From the NCBI GenBank assembly GCA_036847185.1, contig DAIUAM010000041.1, positions 1 to 27,777 on the forward strand: a stretch of 27,777 nucleotides of DNA, given 5' to 3'. Positions 7,238 to 15,282 of the stretch are shown in pieces. The position numbers and the translations under genes are program-made. The notes under the pieces were generated by a model. That model ran no database searches and had not been told where the DNA came from. It was given only the letters and a program-made list of their open reading frames with translations. Numbering within the stretch: the stretch's first letter is position 1; each line of letters opens with the position of its first letter. Origin of the DNA: UBA4738 sp002413305. GTDB lineage: Bacteria > Actinomycetota > UBA4738.

Positions 7238-7410
7238 CTCACTTCTCCTTCCCTCGGCCTGCAGGTCTTGCCCAGGCGCGGCGATCAGGCTAGCACTGTC
7301 GCCCCACGTCAGGCCAGGATCCTCCAGGACGGTACCGGCTTCCCGGCGACTTTGCGCTCCAGGCGTTGGGGAGGGAGAATCAGGCATTCGACCGGAGGAG
7401 GCGAGTTGGC

Positions 7411-7800
7411 ATGGCACACCCCAATGAGGACCGGATCCGCCAGGCGCTGGGCGTATTCGCGAGCGGCGACCTGGGCACCATGGGAGACTTCATCGCCGAG
7501 GACGCCGTCTGGCACTCGGGCGGCCACAACGTCCTGTCCGGGGACTTCACGGGCTTGAACGACATCCTCGCCCAGTTCGGGAGGGTCTTCCAGGAGACCA
7601 ACGGGACCTTCCGGCTCGACGTCCACGACGTGCTCGCGAACGACACACATGGGGTCGTCCTGGCGACTTCGAATGCGGAGCGCAATGGCCGGACGCTCCA
7701 CGACAACGGCGTGCAGGTGGTCCACCTGCGTGACGGCAAGCTGACCGAGTCGTGGCTGCATCCAGAGGACCAGAAGGCGGTCGACGAGTTCTTCTCCTGA
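7411..7800 (+). CDS. SnoaL-like (NTF2-fold) protein
   Basis: The product is 129 residues from ATG 7411, with GGAGGAGG about ten bases upstream. Sequence features are an N-terminal helix, FIAEDAVWHSGGHNVLSGDFTGLNDILAQFGR and the C-terminal VVHLRDGKLTESWLHPEDQKAVDEFF. This is the usual layout of SnoaL-like or ketosteroid-isomerase-like proteins, small cone-shaped folds that act as cyclases, isomerases or binding proteins. The His and Asp residues in the pocket-forming segments are compatible with catalysis, but no substrate can be inferred. It is divergent from the small monooxygenase-fold gene; such pairs are common among accessory stress or detoxification genes. Confidence 0.85.
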   Translation: MAHPNEDRIRQALGVFASGDLGTMGDFIAEDAVWHSGGHNVLSGDFTGLNDILAQFGRVFQETNGTFRLDVHDVLANDTHGVVLATSNAERNGRTLHDNGVQVVHLRDGKLTESWLHPEDQKAVDEFFS

Positions 7801-7833
7801 GGCGAGTTTTATCGCCGGCGGCGACCCCGACCG

Positions 7834-7868
7834 CTCCCCCGAGGGCGATCATCCGAGGTCTCGGGGAG
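7834..7868. terminator. Possible hairpin downstream of the SnoaL-like gene
   Basis: CTCCCCCGAG (7834-7843) and CTCGGGGAG (about 7860-7868) are complementary apart from one extra C and could form a nine-pair stem. No T tract follows, so a terminator role is uncertain. Confidence 0.25.
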
Positions 7869-7889
7869 GCCGGTTTGGTGTTCCTTGAC

Positions 7890-7991
7890 GGTGGATCTCG
7901 CCGTATGGCTACCGACTTCTTCACGGTCGAGACGATCACGCCTCGCACGCTCCACGTCCTGTTCTTGACCGGGCGGTCGAGCACCTTCTGA
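7890..7991 (+). pseudogene. Relic of a DDE/integrase-core transposase
   Basis: In one plus-strand frame the segment from 7905 reads ATDFFTVETITPR followed by LHVLFL. This resembles the start of the rve integrase core of IS3-like or related transposases, where ATDFFTVE with the first catalytic Asp is followed by a segment ending VLFVI. The frame ends at 7991, and neither the rest of the core nor the N-terminal part is present. I read it as a short decayed fragment. It could be chance, but the DFFTVE string is characteristic. It lies in a 556-base stretch without an intact gene (7801-8356). Confidence 0.45.
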
Positions 7992-8033
7992 CGCGCTGGT
8001 GGCGGCCCTGCTTGAGCCTCTCCTGCGCAGTCA

Positions 8034-8085
8034 GGCCTCTCGCTTGAGACTCTGAGGCCGTAACCTTCGCACACGCCAGTGTGCG
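8034..8085. other. Two adjacent inverted repeats in the gene-poor gap
   Basis: GGCCTC (8034-8039) pairs with GAGGCC (8054-8059), and directly after it CGCACAC (8068-8074) pairs with GTGTGCG (8079-8085) around a four-base loop. No T tract follows. They may be operator-like sites, remnants of a mobile element end, or chance. Apart from these and the transposase fragment I see nothing else in 7801-8356. Confidence 0.3.
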
Positions 8086-8356
8086 CGAGTGACACCAGAG
8101 CGGCGCGGTAGCGAAGTCTTTCGGAGCTCGGTCGGTGTGCTGGCGCGAGTCGTCAGGGCCCCGGGGTCTCCGCCCAGAGCTCGCCCGAGTGGCCGGCACG
8201 TCCTGGCTCCTAAGGGCCTGTCAGCCCTCGCGTGCCCGCGGTGGGCGCTGGAGGCTAGTGGGGCGACCTGCACGTGGCTGGGTCGGGTATGGCTCGACGG
8301 ATCTGCTGGTGGAGTCCGAAAGCAGGTGCGGTTCGAGCCGCGAGAGGAGGTTCGAC

Positions 8357-9790
8357 ATGCGACCGGAGGCCGGAGGGTGGCTCTCGGGCTTGACGAGGGC
8401 GATCTGTCTGATGGTGGGCGTGATCATGCTCGTGCTCGGGCCCGGGGCGGCGGCATCGACCCGGGCAGGGGGGAGGCTGTGGGGGGCGCGCCACAACGGC
8501 CCGAAGAATGGCGGCGACGGCGCCAGCGGCATCGTGACGAGCCCCGATGGCTCGAAAGTGTTCGTGACTGGCTGGTCCGACGGGGCGTACGGCTCGGACT
8601 ACGCGACGGTGGCCTACAACGCCTCCACCGGCGCCAGGCTGTGGGTGGCTCGCTACATCGGCCTCGGCTACGGCGCCCCGAACGGCATCGCCATGAGCTC
8701 CGACGGCTCGAAGGTGTTCGTGACCGGCGGGAGCACGGGGGCCACCAGCGACCTGGACTACGCGACCGTGGCCTACGACGCCTCGAATGGCGGCCAGCTG
8801 TGGGCGACTCGCTACAACGGCGTCGGCAACGGCTTCGACAGCGCCAACGGCATCGTGGGCAGCCCCGATGGCTCGAAGGTGTTCGTGACCGGTCAGAGCC
8901 TCGTGGCCTCCGGCGTCCAGGACTACGTCACCGTGGCGTATGACGCCTCCACGGGCGGCCAACTGTGGCTGAAGGACTACGCGGGAACGGGCACCGGGGC
9001 CGCCGGAGCCCTGTCCATCGCCGTGATCCCGGACGGCTCGAAGGTGTTCGTGACCGGCGGCAGCGCGGGGACCACCACCGGCAACGACTACGTCACGCTC
9101 GCCTACGACGCCTCCACCGGCACCCAGCTCTGGCTGAAGCGCTACAACGGCACCGGCAACGGCGATGACGTCGCCACCCGTGTCGTTGCCAGCCCGGACG
9201 GGTCGAAGGTGTTCGTCGCCGGCGAGAGCACGGTGACCTCCGGCGACGGGGACTACGCCACCCTGGCCTACGACGCCTCCACCGGCCATCAGCTCTGGGT
9301 GAAGAGCTACCAGGGACCCGGCGGGCCGCTCCCGCAGTTCTCGAGCCCGGTCGTGTCCGCCGCCTCGAGCGCCGACGGGTCGAAGGTGTTCATGACCTGC
9401 CAGAGCCTGGGGGCCACCACCGGCGAGGACTACGTCACGGTGGCCTACGACGCTTCCACGGGCGCCAAGGTCTGGACGAAGCGCTACAACGGCCCGGCCA
9501 ACGACTTCGACGCCGCCCTCGCGGTCGCCACGAGCGCCTCGGAGGTGTTCGTGACCGGAACGAGCAACGGGACCACCAGCGGGGGTGACTACGCGACCGT
9601 GGCCTACGACGCCTCCACCGGCGCCAAGCTGTGGGTGGCTCGCTACAACGGCCCGGGCAACGACTGGGACGCCGGAACCGCCGTCGTGGCCAGCCCGGAC
9701 GGCTCGAAGGTGTTCGTGACCGGATCGAGCACGGGGACCACTGGGGGCGACACCGCCGCGGACATCGCCACGTTGGCCTATGCAGCGTGA
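8357..9790 (+). CDS. Secreted eight-repeat beta-propeller protein
   Basis: The product is 477 residues from ATG 8357, preceded by GAGAGGAGG; the frame is open upstream but only this start gives a signal peptide. That peptide has a basic N-terminus, a hydrophobic run ICLMVGVIMLVLG and an Ala-rich cleavage region near residue 34. The mature part is eight repeats of about 52-58 residues. Each has the order LWxxRYNG, a variable loop, SPDGSKVFVTG, and DYATVAYDASTG. The pattern resembles PQQ-type or YVTN-type beta-propellers. The last repeat stops at TLAYAA and the first begins at the LW strand, so the ends probably complete one blade together. No catalytic or metal site is obvious. Binding or surface display is possible, but function is unknown. 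Confidence 0.88.
   Translation: MRPEAGGWLSGLTRAICLMVGVIMLVLGPGAAASTRAGGRLWGARHNGPKNGGDGASGIVTSPDGSKVFVTGWSDGAYGSDYATVAYNASTGARLWVARYIGLGYGAPNGIAMSSDGSKVFVTGGSTGATSDLDYATVAYDASNGGQLWATRYNGVGNGFDSANGIVGSPDGSKVFVTGQSLVASGVQDYVTVAYDASTGGQLWLKDYAGTGTGAAGALSIAVIPDGSKVFVTGGSAGTTTGNDYVTLAYDASTGTQLWLKRYNGTGNGDDVATRVVASPDGSKVFVAGESTVTSGDGDYATLAYDASTGHQLWVKSYQGPGGPLPQFSSPVVSAASSADGSKVFMTCQSLGATTGEDYVTVAYDASTGAKVWTKRYNGPANDFDAALAVATSASEVFVTGTSNGTTSGGDYATVAYDASTGAKLWVARYNGPGNDWDAGTAVVASPDGSKVFVTGSSTGTTGGDTAADIATLAYAA
8467..9785 (+). repeat. Eight tandem coding repeats of about 160-175 bp
   Basis: The DNA encoding the propeller blades is itself repetitive. The string GACGGSTCGAAGGTGTTCGTGACC recurs with few changes in most copies, and CTACGACGCCTCCACCGGC recurs at each blade end. 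High nucleotide similarity indicates recent duplication or gene conversion between blades. Confidence 0.8.
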
Positions 9791-9794
9791 TCGG

Positions 9795-9810
9795 CGGGCT
9801 GGCTAGCCCG
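9795..9810 (+). terminator. Possible terminator after the propeller gene
   Basis: CGGGCT, loop GGCT, AGCCCG form a six-pair hairpin five bases after the stop codon. There is no T tract, so confidence is low. The remaining 210 bases up to the next gene hold no other feature I can support. Confidence 0.3.
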
Positions 9811-10030
9811 AGGGCGCGTTCCATCAGCCCCCTGCTCCGGGAGGTCCTGCCTCCAGTCCCGCTGCTCGCTCCGAGTCGAGCCAGGACCAACGATCGAGCA
9901 AGCGCGGGAGGGGAGGTTCACACGTGTCTGGCGGCCAACCGCCGGCACATGCCAGCGCGCTGACACTCGACCCGACAAGCACTTCGTCTTCCCAGTTCAG
10001 GCCAGCGGTGTCCTAGACTCGGTGGCCGAC

Positions 10031-10924
10031 ATGCAGGCCGAACCGGACGTACCGGTCGATCGCTCCGTGCTCGACATGTGCGCCGAGCTCGCGCCCGAAC
10101 CGGGGCTGGCGCTCGATCCGAACACCGTGCTGGCCGACGTGGGGTTCGACTCGCTCGGCTGCGCCGACCTCGCGGTGGCGATCGAGGAGCGGTTCGGCGT
10201 CCGGCTCCCCGACGCCGAGGTGGCCGAGTTCAAGACCGTGAAGGAGGTGGCGAGTGCGGTGAAGGCAGGGGTGAAGGCGCGACGCGAGCGGATCCCGAAG
10301 GATCTCGGGCGCAGCCAGCTCGCCGCGAAGCGGGTCGTCAGGCCCATCCTGGCCGCCTATTCGCGCCTCCGTGTCGAGGGTGCGGACAACGTTCCGGCCA
10401 CCGGACCCGTCCTGATCGCCCCGAACCATCGCAGCATGTTCGACATCCCGATCGCGGTCATCGCCGCCCCCCGCCGCGTTTTCTTCATGGCGAAGCAGGA
10501 GCTGTTCGGGGACCCCATCCGGGACCGGCTGTGGCTTGAACTCGGCGGGTTCCCCGTCAAGCGGCAGATCGCCGATGTTCGCTCGGTCGACACGGCGAGC
10601 GCGCTCCTTGAAGGCGGCGGCGCGCTGGTCATCTACCCCGAGGGCAAGCGCAGCAAGACCGCCGAGATGCTCCCGTTCCTGGGAGGCGCCGCCTGGCTCG
10701 CCCTGAGACTCGGCGTTCCCATCGTCCCCTGCGGCGTGATCGGCACCGGCCGCCACCCCGGTTGGGACGGCAAGGCCGCGCCGTGGATCGGCAAGCACAT
10801 CCGGGTCGCCTACGGCGAGCCGATCCGCGTCGAACGCGAACCCGACCCGCGTACCCGCCGGCTGAAGGCCGAAGAGCTCACCGGCCACCTACTCGCCGCG
10901 GTGAACGCGCTCCTCGGACCCTGA
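10031..10924 (+). CDS. Acyl carrier protein-PlsC acyltransferase fusion
   Basis: The product is 297 residues from ATG 10031 (300 if the in-frame GTG at 10022 is used). Residues 1-85 form an acyl carrier protein domain with the phosphopantetheine site GFDSLGCADL at S41. Residues about 110-297 form a PlsC-type 1-acylglycerol-3-phosphate acyltransferase domain with NHRSMFD (H133 and D138, the HX4D catalytic motif), GGFPVKR, YPEGKRS and VPIVPCGVIGT. No transmembrane segment is evident. Family knowledge suggests transfer of an acyl group from thioester to a hydroxyl acceptor; the tethered ACP may deliver that acyl group. A TAGACT box lies at 10014-10019, which would favour the ATG and a nearly leaderless mRNA. 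Confidence 0.9.
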   Translation: MQAEPDVPVDRSVLDMCAELAPEPGLALDPNTVLADVGFDSLGCADLAVAIEERFGVRLPDAEVAEFKTVKEVASAVKAGVKARRERIPKDLGRSQLAAKRVVRPILAAYSRLRVEGADNVPATGPVLIAPNHRSMFDIPIAVIAAPRRVFFMAKQELFGDPIRDRLWLELGGFPVKRQIADVRSVDTASALLEGGGALVIYPEGKRSKTAEMLPFLGGAAWLALRLGVPIVPCGVIGTGRHPGWDGKAAPWIGKHIRVAYGEPIRVEREPDPRTRRLKAEELTGHLLAAVNALLGP

Positions 10925-10954
10925 ATCCGGCCGCGGTTCGCTACTCTTTCATAC

Positions 10955-11770
10955 ATGGCCGCCGTCGCCGCTCAACGCAACGTCGTGGAGGTCACCGATC
11001 AGACCTTCGGTGAGCTCGTCCTGGCCGAGTCGCAGCGCCGGCCGGTGGTGGTCGACTTCTGGGCGGCTTGGTGCCAGCCCTGCCGTCTGATCGGCCCGGT
11101 CCTGGAGCGGCTGGCGAGCGAATACGACGGGCAGTTCCTCCTGGCGAAGGTCGACGTTGACGCCAACCCGCAGATCTCCCAGTCCTTCGCCATCCAGAGC
11201 ATCCCCGCGGTGAAGGCGTTCCGGAACGGCCGCCTGGCGAACGAGTTCGTGGGCGCGATCCCCGAACAGTCGATCCGACAGTTCCTCCGTTCCGTGGTCC
11301 CCTCGGAGGCCGACCTCCTGGTCCTCCAGGGTGAGCAGGCCGAACAGCAGGGCCGGACCGATGAGGCCGCAGCTCGTTACCACAAAGCCCTCGAGCTCGA
11401 ACCGACGCACACATTCGCGCAGCTCGGCGTGGGCCGGTTGGCGGCGACGGCAGGCGACCTCGACGAAGCTCGGCGCATCCTCCAGCCGCTGCGCCCGCAT
11501 CCCGAAGCCGAGCGGCTCCTCGCCGCGATCGATGTGTCGGCGTGGTCGGTGCCCGGCGGATCAAGGGATGGCCCGCTGGCGGCCGCCGAGCGGGCCGCCG
11601 CCGAGGGCCGGTTCGACGAGGCGCTCGAGGCGTTCCTCCGGTCGGTCCAGGTGGGAGGCGAGGACCGGGAACGCGCGAAGGACGCCATGCTCAAGGTGTT
11701 CGCGGTGCTCGGGGAGGCCGACCCGCTGACGCGGGACTATCGCAGGAAGCTCGCCGCCGCCCTGTTCTGA
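10955..11770 (+). CDS. Thioredoxin-TPR protein, CnoX/YbbN type
   Basis: The product is 271 residues. Residues 10-112 form a thioredoxin domain with active site WCQPC (C40 and C43) and the cis-proline segment SIPAVKAF. The remainder (about 115-271) contains tetratricopeptide-like helices (QGRTDEAAARYHKALELEP, GDLDEARRILQPL, EGRFDEALEAFLRSV). This is the layout of CnoX/YbbN, a holdase or co-chaperone in Proteobacteria, and of similar actinobacterial proteins whose redox role is less clear. With both cysteines present, disulfide exchange is possible. No ribosome binding site precedes the ATG; TACTCT at 10942-10947 would place transcription start at the ATG. It is convergent with aceE, 18 bases away. 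Confidence 0.92.
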   Translation: MAAVAAQRNVVEVTDQTFGELVLAESQRRPVVVDFWAAWCQPCRLIGPVLERLASEYDGQFLLAKVDVDANPQISQSFAIQSIPAVKAFRNGRLANEFVGAIPEQSIRQFLRSVVPSEADLLVLQGEQAEQQGRTDEAAARYHKALELEPTHTFAQLGVGRLAATAGDLDEARRILQPLRPHPEAERLLAAIDVSAWSVPGGSRDGPLAAAERAAAEGRFDEALEAFLRSVQVGGEDRERAKDAMLKVFAVLGEADPLTRDYRRKLAAALF

Positions 11771-11788
11771 AGCCGCGCGATCCGTTCC

Positions 11789-14479
11789 CTATGCCTGCCA
11801 GCGGAAGGGGGAGGGGCGCTCCGGGTCGATCTCGAACCGGCGGATCGCGTCGGCAACGGCTTCGGGCTTCACCTCGCCCATGTCGGCCAGGGCACTGAGC
11901 GTGGCCACCACGATGTGTTCGGCGTCGACCTCGAAGAACCGCCGGAGCGCCTCGCGCGTGTCGGACCGGCCCCATCCGTCGGTGCCCAGCGAGACGAAGG
12001 GCTGACGGACCCACCGGGCGATCTGGTCGGGAACCGCCTTGATGTGGTCGCCGACCGCGACGACCGGCCCTTCGGCCCCGTTCAGCGCCTGGACGACGAA
12101 CGGCTCGCGGTGCGCCTCGCCCGGATGCAGCCGGTTCCACCGTTCGCACTCCAGGGCGTCGCTCCGGAGCTGGTGGTACGAGGTCGCGCTCCACACCGAG
12201 GCCGACACGTCGAACTCGCCCGCCAGGATCTCCTGGGCGCGGAGGGCCACGGGGAGCATCGGCCCCGATCCCAGGATCTGGGCGTGGTGGCGGCGTTCGT
12301 TCTCGGTAGGCCGGAACCGGTACAGGCCGCGCATGATGCCTTCCTCGACATCCTTGGGCATCGCGGGCTGCGGGTACGGTTCGTTGTACAGCGCCAGGTA
12401 GTAGAAGAGATCCCGCCCCTCCTCGAACATCTCGCGCAGCCCCTCGCGGACGATGACGGCGACCTCGTAGGCGAACGACGGGTCGTAGGCGCGGCAGGCG
12501 GGGTTCGTCGTCGCCAGGAGCAGCGAGTGGCCGTCGGCGTGCTGGAGGCCTTCGCCCTGCAGCGTGGTCCGGCCGTTCGTCGCGCCGAGCAGGAAGCCGC
12601 GGGCGCGCTGGTCCCCGGCAGCCCAGATGAGGTCCCCGATCCGCTGGAACCCGAACATCGAGTAGAAGGCGAAGAACGGGATCATCGGCTCGCCGTGGCT
12701 CGCGTAGGAGGTGCCGGCGGCGATGAAGCTGGCCATCGACCCCGCCTCGGTGATGCCCTCCTCCAGGACCTGCCCGTCCTTCGACTCGACGTAGGCCAGG
12801 AGGTGCTTCGCGTCGACCGGCTCGTACAGCTGGCCGTGCGCGGCGTAGATCTTGAACTGGGGGAACAACGACTCCATGCCGAACGTGCGCGCCTCGTCCG
12901 GGATGATGGGGACCACGCGGTTGCCGATCTTCTTGTCCCGCATCAGGTCGCGGAGGATCCGGACGAACGCCATGGTCGTGGCGACCGGCTGGCCCTTGGA
13001 GCCTTCGGCGAACTCACCGTAGAGCTTGTCCCCGGGAAGCTCCAGGCCGGACGTGGACACGACCCGGCGTTCGGGGAGCACGCCGCCCAGCGCGTGCCGT
13101 CGGGCCAGCATGTACTGGATCTCCTTCGAGTCCATCCCGGGGTGGTAGTACGGCGCGTCGCCGGATTCGAGGTCGGCGTCCTTGATCGGGAGCTGGAGCC
13201 GGTCCCGGAACGTCTTCAGCTCCTCCACGGTGAGCTTCTTCATCTGGTGTGTGACGTTGCGGCCCTCGAAGGCGCCGGGAAGCGCCCAGCCCTTGATCGT
13301 CTTGGCCAGGATCACGGTGGGCGCGTCGCGCATCTCGACGGCGGTGGCATACGCCGCGTATAGCTTCCGGTAGTCGTGGCCCCCCCGGCGGAGCTTCGGC
13401 AGGTCATCGTCCGATAGGTGGACGGCCAGCCGCTGAAGCCGCGGATCGGGACCGAAGAAATGCTCCCGGATCCACGCGCCGGATTCGATGGCCGCCCGCT
13501 GGAAGTCCCCGTCCAGCGTGGTGTCCATCTTGTGCACCAGCACGCCGTCGTTGTCCCGGGCGAGCAGTTCGTCCCACTCCCGCCCCCAGATGACCTTGAT
13601 GACGTGCCACCCCGCCCCGCGGAAGATCGACTCGAGCTCCTGGATGATCTTGCCGTTGCCCCGAACCGGACCGTCCAGGCGCTGGAGGTTGCAGTTGACG
13701 ACGAAGATCAGGTTGTCCAGGCCTTCCCTCGCCGCCAGGGACAGCCCGGCCTGCGATTCGGGCTCGTCCATCTCGCCGTCGCCCAGGAACGCCCACACGC
13801 GCTGGTGCGACGTGTCCTTGATCCCCCGGTCGTGGAGGTACCGGTCGAACCGGGCCTGGTAGATCGCGTTGAGGGGGGACAGGCCCATCGACACGCTGGG
13901 GTACTCCCAGAACTCCGGCATCAGGCGGGGGTGCGGGTAGCTGGAGAGACCGGGGAACAGGGCCTCCTGCCGGAACCGGTCGAGCTTGTCCTTCTCGAAC
14001 CGGCCTTCGAGGTAGGCCCGGGCGTACATGCCTGGGGCGGCGTGCCCCTGGAAGTAGACGTGGTCGCCGCCGCCGGGTGCGTTCTTGCCGCGGAAGAAAT
14101 GGTTGAAGCCCACCTCGTACAGCGACGCAGCCGACGCATACGTTGAGATGTGGCCGCCGATCCCATCGTGGTGCTTGTTCGCCCGGCTGACCATGACGGC
14201 CGCGTTCCACCTGATCAGGCGGCGGATGCGACGTTCGATGTCCTCGTCGCCGGGGAAGTATGGCTCCTCCTCGGGCGGGATCGTGTTGATGTAGTGGCTG
14301 TTCACCATGGAGGGGACGTTCAGCCGGCGGAACCGGGCCTGGAACAGCAGGCGGCGGATCAGGAACTCGGCCCGAGCCGGATTGGTGTCGATGAGGTCGT
14401 CGAGGGCCGCCAGCCACTCGCTGGTCTCCTCGGGATCGATATCGGGAAGCTGATCCTTGAAAGCGTCGAACGCTCGCAC
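11789..14479 (-). CDS. aceE: Pyruvate dehydrogenase E1 component, homodimeric
   Basis: The product is 896 residues, the usual size of homodimeric AceE. It decarboxylates pyruvate with thiamine diphosphate and acetylates the lipoyl group of E2. Recognisable segments are NSHYINTIPPEEEP, GHISTYASAASLYEVGFNHF, the cofactor motif GDGEMDEPESQAG with NCNLQRLDGPVRGNG, and KTIKGWALP. The start is placed at GTG 14479, giving the N-terminus MRAFDAFKDQLPDIDP typical of actinobacterial AceE, with GAGGAGG about nine bases upstream; an in-frame GTG at 14512 would add 11 residues. It lies downstream of lipB on the same strand across about 120 bases and may be transcribed with lpd-E2-lipB or separately. Confidence 0.97.
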   Translation of the reverse strand: MRAFDAFKDQLPDIDPEETSEWLAALDDLIDTNPARAEFLIRRLLFQARFRRLNVPSMVNSHYINTIPPEEEPYFPGDEDIERRIRRLIRWNAAVMVSRANKHHDGIGGHISTYASAASLYEVGFNHFFRGKNAPGGGDHVYFQGHAAPGMYARAYLEGRFEKDKLDRFRQEALFPGLSSYPHPRLMPEFWEYPSVSMGLSPLNAIYQARFDRYLHDRGIKDTSHQRVWAFLGDGEMDEPESQAGLSLAAREGLDNLIFVVNCNLQRLDGPVRGNGKIIQELESIFRGAGWHVIKVIWGREWDELLARDNDGVLVHKMDTTLDGDFQRAAIESGAWIREHFFGPDPRLQRLAVHLSDDDLPKLRRGGHDYRKLYAAYATAVEMRDAPTVILAKTIKGWALPGAFEGRNVTHQMKKLTVEELKTFRDRLQLPIKDADLESGDAPYYHPGMDSKEIQYMLARRHALGGVLPERRVVSTSGLELPGDKLYGEFAEGSKGQPVATTMAFVRILRDLMRDKKIGNRVVPIIPDEARTFGMESLFPQFKIYAAHGQLYEPVDAKHLLAYVESKDGQVLEEGITEAGSMASFIAAGTSYASHGEPMIPFFAFYSMFGFQRIGDLIWAAGDQRARGFLLGATNGRTTLQGEGLQHADGHSLLLATTNPACRAYDPSFAYEVAVIVREGLREMFEEGRDLFYYLALYNEPYPQPAMPKDVEEGIMRGLYRFRPTENERRHHAQILGSGPMLPVALRAQEILAGEFDVSASVWSATSYHQLRSDALECERWNRLHPGEAHREPFVVQALNGAEGPVVAVGDHIKAVPDQIARWVRQPFVSLGTDGWGRSDTREALRRFFEVDAEHIVVATLSALADMGEVKPEAVADAIRRFEIDPERPSPFRWQA

Positions 14480-14598
14480 CGCTACGCTCCTCCTCGTGCC
14501 CCCAGCGGGCACTTCCTACAAGAGTAGGCCTCCCGGCGGGCCAGGTGCGTGAAGGAGGGTGTGAACGCGTGGGGGCGTGTCTGTTGTGCCTGCCGCCG

Positions 14599-15282
14599 TC
14601 ACCGGCCCGGCATCACGTCCAGGTCGAACACCGATCCGAAATGGCGAACTACCATGGGGGCCATCTCTTCGACCGTCACCTCGCGGCCGGCGAGCCGGCT
14701 GAGCGTGGTGACCCGGTGGTCGGACAGCCCGCACGGAACGATGGCGTCGTACCAGCCGAGGTCCGTGGTGCAGTTCAGGGCGAACCCGTGCAGCGTGACC
14801 CGGGCCCGCATGACCCGGACCCCGATCGCGCAGACTTTCGCGTCACCCGCCCACACCCCCGCGTTGACCGGGTTGCGCTCGAGCCCATAGATCCCCGCGT
14901 CCGCGCAGGCCCGGATCACCACCTCCTCCAGCCGCCGCACGTGTTCGAGCACGTCCGGCTTCACGCCCAGGTCCACGATCGGATAGCCGACCAGCTGTCC
15001 CGGGCCGTGGAAGGTGACGCTGCCCCCTCGGTCGACGAAGTGCAGTTCCGCCCCTGCCGCCTCCATCTGAGCTTGCGCCCATCTGAGGTGCTCGGGCTTC
15101 CACCGTTTCCCGCAGGTGTACACGGGCTTATGCTCGAGCAGGATCAGTGTGTCGGGGATCTCCCCCCGGAGCCGCTGCTCGGCCAGTTCGTGCATCCAGA
15201 AGAAGGCCTCGCCGTACGGAACGAGGCCGGCAGGCCGAAGGACCGAGGCGGCCCTCGCTTGCGGCTCCGCGAGGGTCTTCAC
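14599..15282 (-). CDS. lipB: Octanoyl-ACP:protein N-octanoyltransferase
   Basis: The product is 227 residues. LipB moves octanoyl from acyl carrier protein to the target lysine of E2 and H proteins, the step before LipA. Family landmarks are the RGGSVTFHGPGQLVGYP motif, the catalytic lysine in AKVCAIGVRV and the catalytic cysteine in VPCGLSDHRVTTL. The start is GTG 15282, which overlaps the E2 stop as GTGA, so translation is probably coupled to E2 synthesis. The frame is open far upstream but only as an out-of-frame reading of E2. Placement directly after its substrate protein fits its role. Confidence 0.96.
   Translation of the reverse strand: MKTLAEPQARAASVLRPAGLVPYGEAFFWMHELAEQRLRGEIPDTLILLEHKPVYTCGKRWKPEHLRWAQAQMEAAGAELHFVDRGGSVTFHGPGQLVGYPIVDLGVKPDVLEHVRRLEEVVIRACADAGIYGLERNPVNAGVWAGDAKVCAIGVRVMRARVTLHGFALNCTTDLGWYDAIVPCGLSDHRVTTLSRLAGREVTVEEMAPMVVRHFGSVFDLDVMPGR

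Noticed and set aside
8300..8356. tRNA-like GGTTCGAGCC before the propeller gene
   Set aside because: The string resembles a T-loop but no matching acceptor, D or anticodon arms could be placed around it.
10031..10924. Polyketide or non-ribosomal peptide cluster suggested by the carrier domain
   Set aside because: No ketosynthase, adenylation or condensation domains are nearby; the carrier is fused to a lipid acyltransferase.
11915..13363. Plus-strand open frame antisense to aceE
   Set aside because: AceE is intact across this span; the antisense reading has no family features or ribosome binding site.
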